Source of the DNA: Candidatus Brocadia sp.
GTDB lineage: Bacteria > Planctomycetota > Brocadiia > Brocadiales > Brocadiaceae
Reading direction: 5' to 3'
Length of the DNA: 13,575 bases
NCBI GenBank assembly: GCA_030837935.1
Contig: JAUQXU010000064.1
Location: forward strand, 1-13,575
Position numbers and translations under genes: made by a program. Of the stretch, positions 12,925-13,575 are shown piece by piece (the stretch's first letter is position 1; the number at the start of each line of letters is the position of its first letter). The notes under the pieces are model-generated. The model did no database searches. It had not been told where the DNA came from and worked only from the letters and a program-made list of their open reading frames with translations.

Positions 12925-13065
12925 AAGAATTTGCTCAATACCTTAGCGTGGTATAACCACAACAAAATTAAAAGTTCAAGATCCAGCTCAACACCTGCAA
13001 CTTTTAACTCTTTCAACTCGAAACGTGTATCGAAATACATATCGGATTTTAATACGGTAATACTT
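12925..13065 (+). other. Spacer between purM and the DUF309 gene
   Basis: The frame upstream of 13066 stays open back to 12931, but the residues it would add are Ser/Asn/Thr-rich and unlike the family. The stretch aaaagttcaagatccagctc through caacttttaac looks like low-complexity intergenic sequence. No terminator or promoter is clear. Confidence 0.4.
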
Positions 13066-13434
13066 ATGAATTTGGACATGGACAATTTTGCAAAAGGCAT
13101 AAAATTCTTTAATGAAGGGAATTACTTCGAAGCCCATGAAACATGGGAAGAACAATGGCGCGGTCTTGAAAAATCGTCCGAGAAATATTTTATTCAGGGA
13201 TTAATCATGGTTGCTGTAGCACTCTATCACTATAAGCGGAAAAATTATACTGGGACTTCAAGGCTCATCGAAAAAGGTATTCATCTCTTAAAAGAGTTCA
13301 AAGAACCGAAAATGAAAATAGATATAGACGATTTCCTGAAAGAAATAGGTATGTTTCAGGAAAAATTTAAATCTTCCAGACAATGTATACCAGATAAGGA
13401 ATTCCCCCGGATTAAAAAACTGGACATTTTTTGA
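13066..13434 (+). CDS. DUF309 domain protein
   Basis: A 122-residue protein when started at ATG 13066. It shows the DUF309 signature: 'FFNEGNYFEAHETWEEQWRG' (14-33) with E22, H24, W27, E28 and W31, then 'YFIQGLIMVAVALYHYKRKN' (41-60) and 'GTSRLIEKGIHLL'. DUF309 proteins are small all-helical proteins of unknown biochemical role. The open frame begins earlier (12931), but those 45 extra residues match nothing in the family, so the later ATG is preferred; ATG 13078 is a second choice. No good ribosome site precedes either. It follows purM on the same strand, which may be chance. Confidence 0.85.
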   Translation: MNLDMDNFAKGIKFFNEGNYFEAHETWEEQWRGLEKSSEKYFIQGLIMVAVALYHYKRKNYTGTSRLIEKGIHLLKEFKEPKMKIDIDDFLKEIGMFQEKFKSSRQCIPDKEFPRIKKLDIF

Positions 13435-13464
13435 CAATTATTTACAATACCAGCAAATTGTCAA
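13431..13464. terminator. Inverted repeat after the DUF309 gene
   Basis: TTGACAATT (13431-13439, over the stop codon) and AATTGTCAA (13456-13464) are perfect 9-base complements with a 16-base spacer. The stem is AT-rich, so termination would be weak; a regulator site is another possibility. Confidence 0.35.
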
Positions 13465-13475
13465 CAAACCTTATT

Positions 13476-13495
13476 ATATGCCCAAATGGGCATAT
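13476..13495. repeat. Short perfect palindrome next to repeat copy C
   Basis: ATATGCCC (13476-13483) and GGGCATAT (13488-13495) pair around AAAT. It directly abuts the TATACTGAGAAGG tag of the 81-base repeat. It may be a terminator, an operator, or the insertion target. Confidence 0.4.
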
Positions 13496-13575
13496 ATACT
13501 GAGAAGGTATATAGATTGTGATTTTATTTTGAAATTCCTAACGATAAATTTAATACTATTCAATGGAAGCGCTAT
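13495..13575 (+). repeat. 81-base dispersed repeat, copy C (runs to the right edge)
   Basis: It starts with TATACTGAGAAGG and matches the reverse complement of 5049-5129 at 75 of 81 positions. It probably continues beyond the window, where REP-type hairpins like those at 4872-5046 would be expected if the whole element is present. Confidence 0.85.

Noticed and set aside
12931..13065. N-terminal extension of the DUF309 frame
   Set aside because: The 45 extra residues are Ser/Asn/Thr-rich and outside the family, and the stretch looks intergenic.
12777..13100. Minus-strand 107-residue ORF
   Set aside because: It overlaps the purM 3' end, the spacer and the DUF309 start. Its Leu-rich middle is the complement of low-complexity sequence.

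Overview
The window is a bacterial chromosome segment of moderate G+C. Compact genes alternate with repeat-rich spacers. No rRNA, tRNA, CRISPR array, transposase or phage gene was found. A c-type cytochrome with three CxxCH motifs, a cobalamin-type radical SAM protein beside a membrane glycosyltransferase, a Cas6 RNase and an anaerobe-like set of small accessory genes would fit an anammox planctomycete (Brocadiales-like) or a similar environmental anaerobe. This placement is inference from gene style only.

Layout. Positions 1-731 (minus) hold the N-terminal 243 residues of Cas6, cut by the left edge and carrying an in-frame palindromic repeat. A nitroreductase (947-1573, minus) precedes it. 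On the plus strand a macrodomain protein, a GAF-PAS histidine kinase and a single-domain response regulator (1864-4538) form a signalling operon; a run of nine G lies between kinase and regulator. Positions 4539-5174 hold no convincing gene. They contain two GC-rich palindromic repeats and a composite MITE-like element with nested REP-type hairpins. A possible 31-residue membrane peptide and a 53-residue zinc-ribbon protein follow (5175-5457). They converge, across a strong hairpin, on a minus-strand lipoprotein gene and an NAD(P)-binding reductase-like gene (5510-7161).

A 550-base AT-rich spacer with one possible 47-residue ORF leads to the triheme cytochrome (7714-8454). Next are a DUF433 antitoxin (8636-8860) and an internally deleted remnant of its DUF5615-type toxin (8862-8987). 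A radical SAM protein (9087-10508), a family 2 glycosyltransferase (10683-11738), PurM (11854-12924) and a DUF309 protein (13066-13434) follow on the plus strand. The right edge is a second copy of the element seen at 5049-5129.

Working together: the macrodomain/kinase/regulator genes look like one sensing unit. The radical SAM and glycosyltransferase genes may serve one lipid or surface-glycan pathway. PurM is purine housekeeping. The most unusual theme is how far short repeats have entered genes: one lies inside cas6, one forms the glycosyltransferase C-terminus, and one supplies that gene's ribosome binding site.
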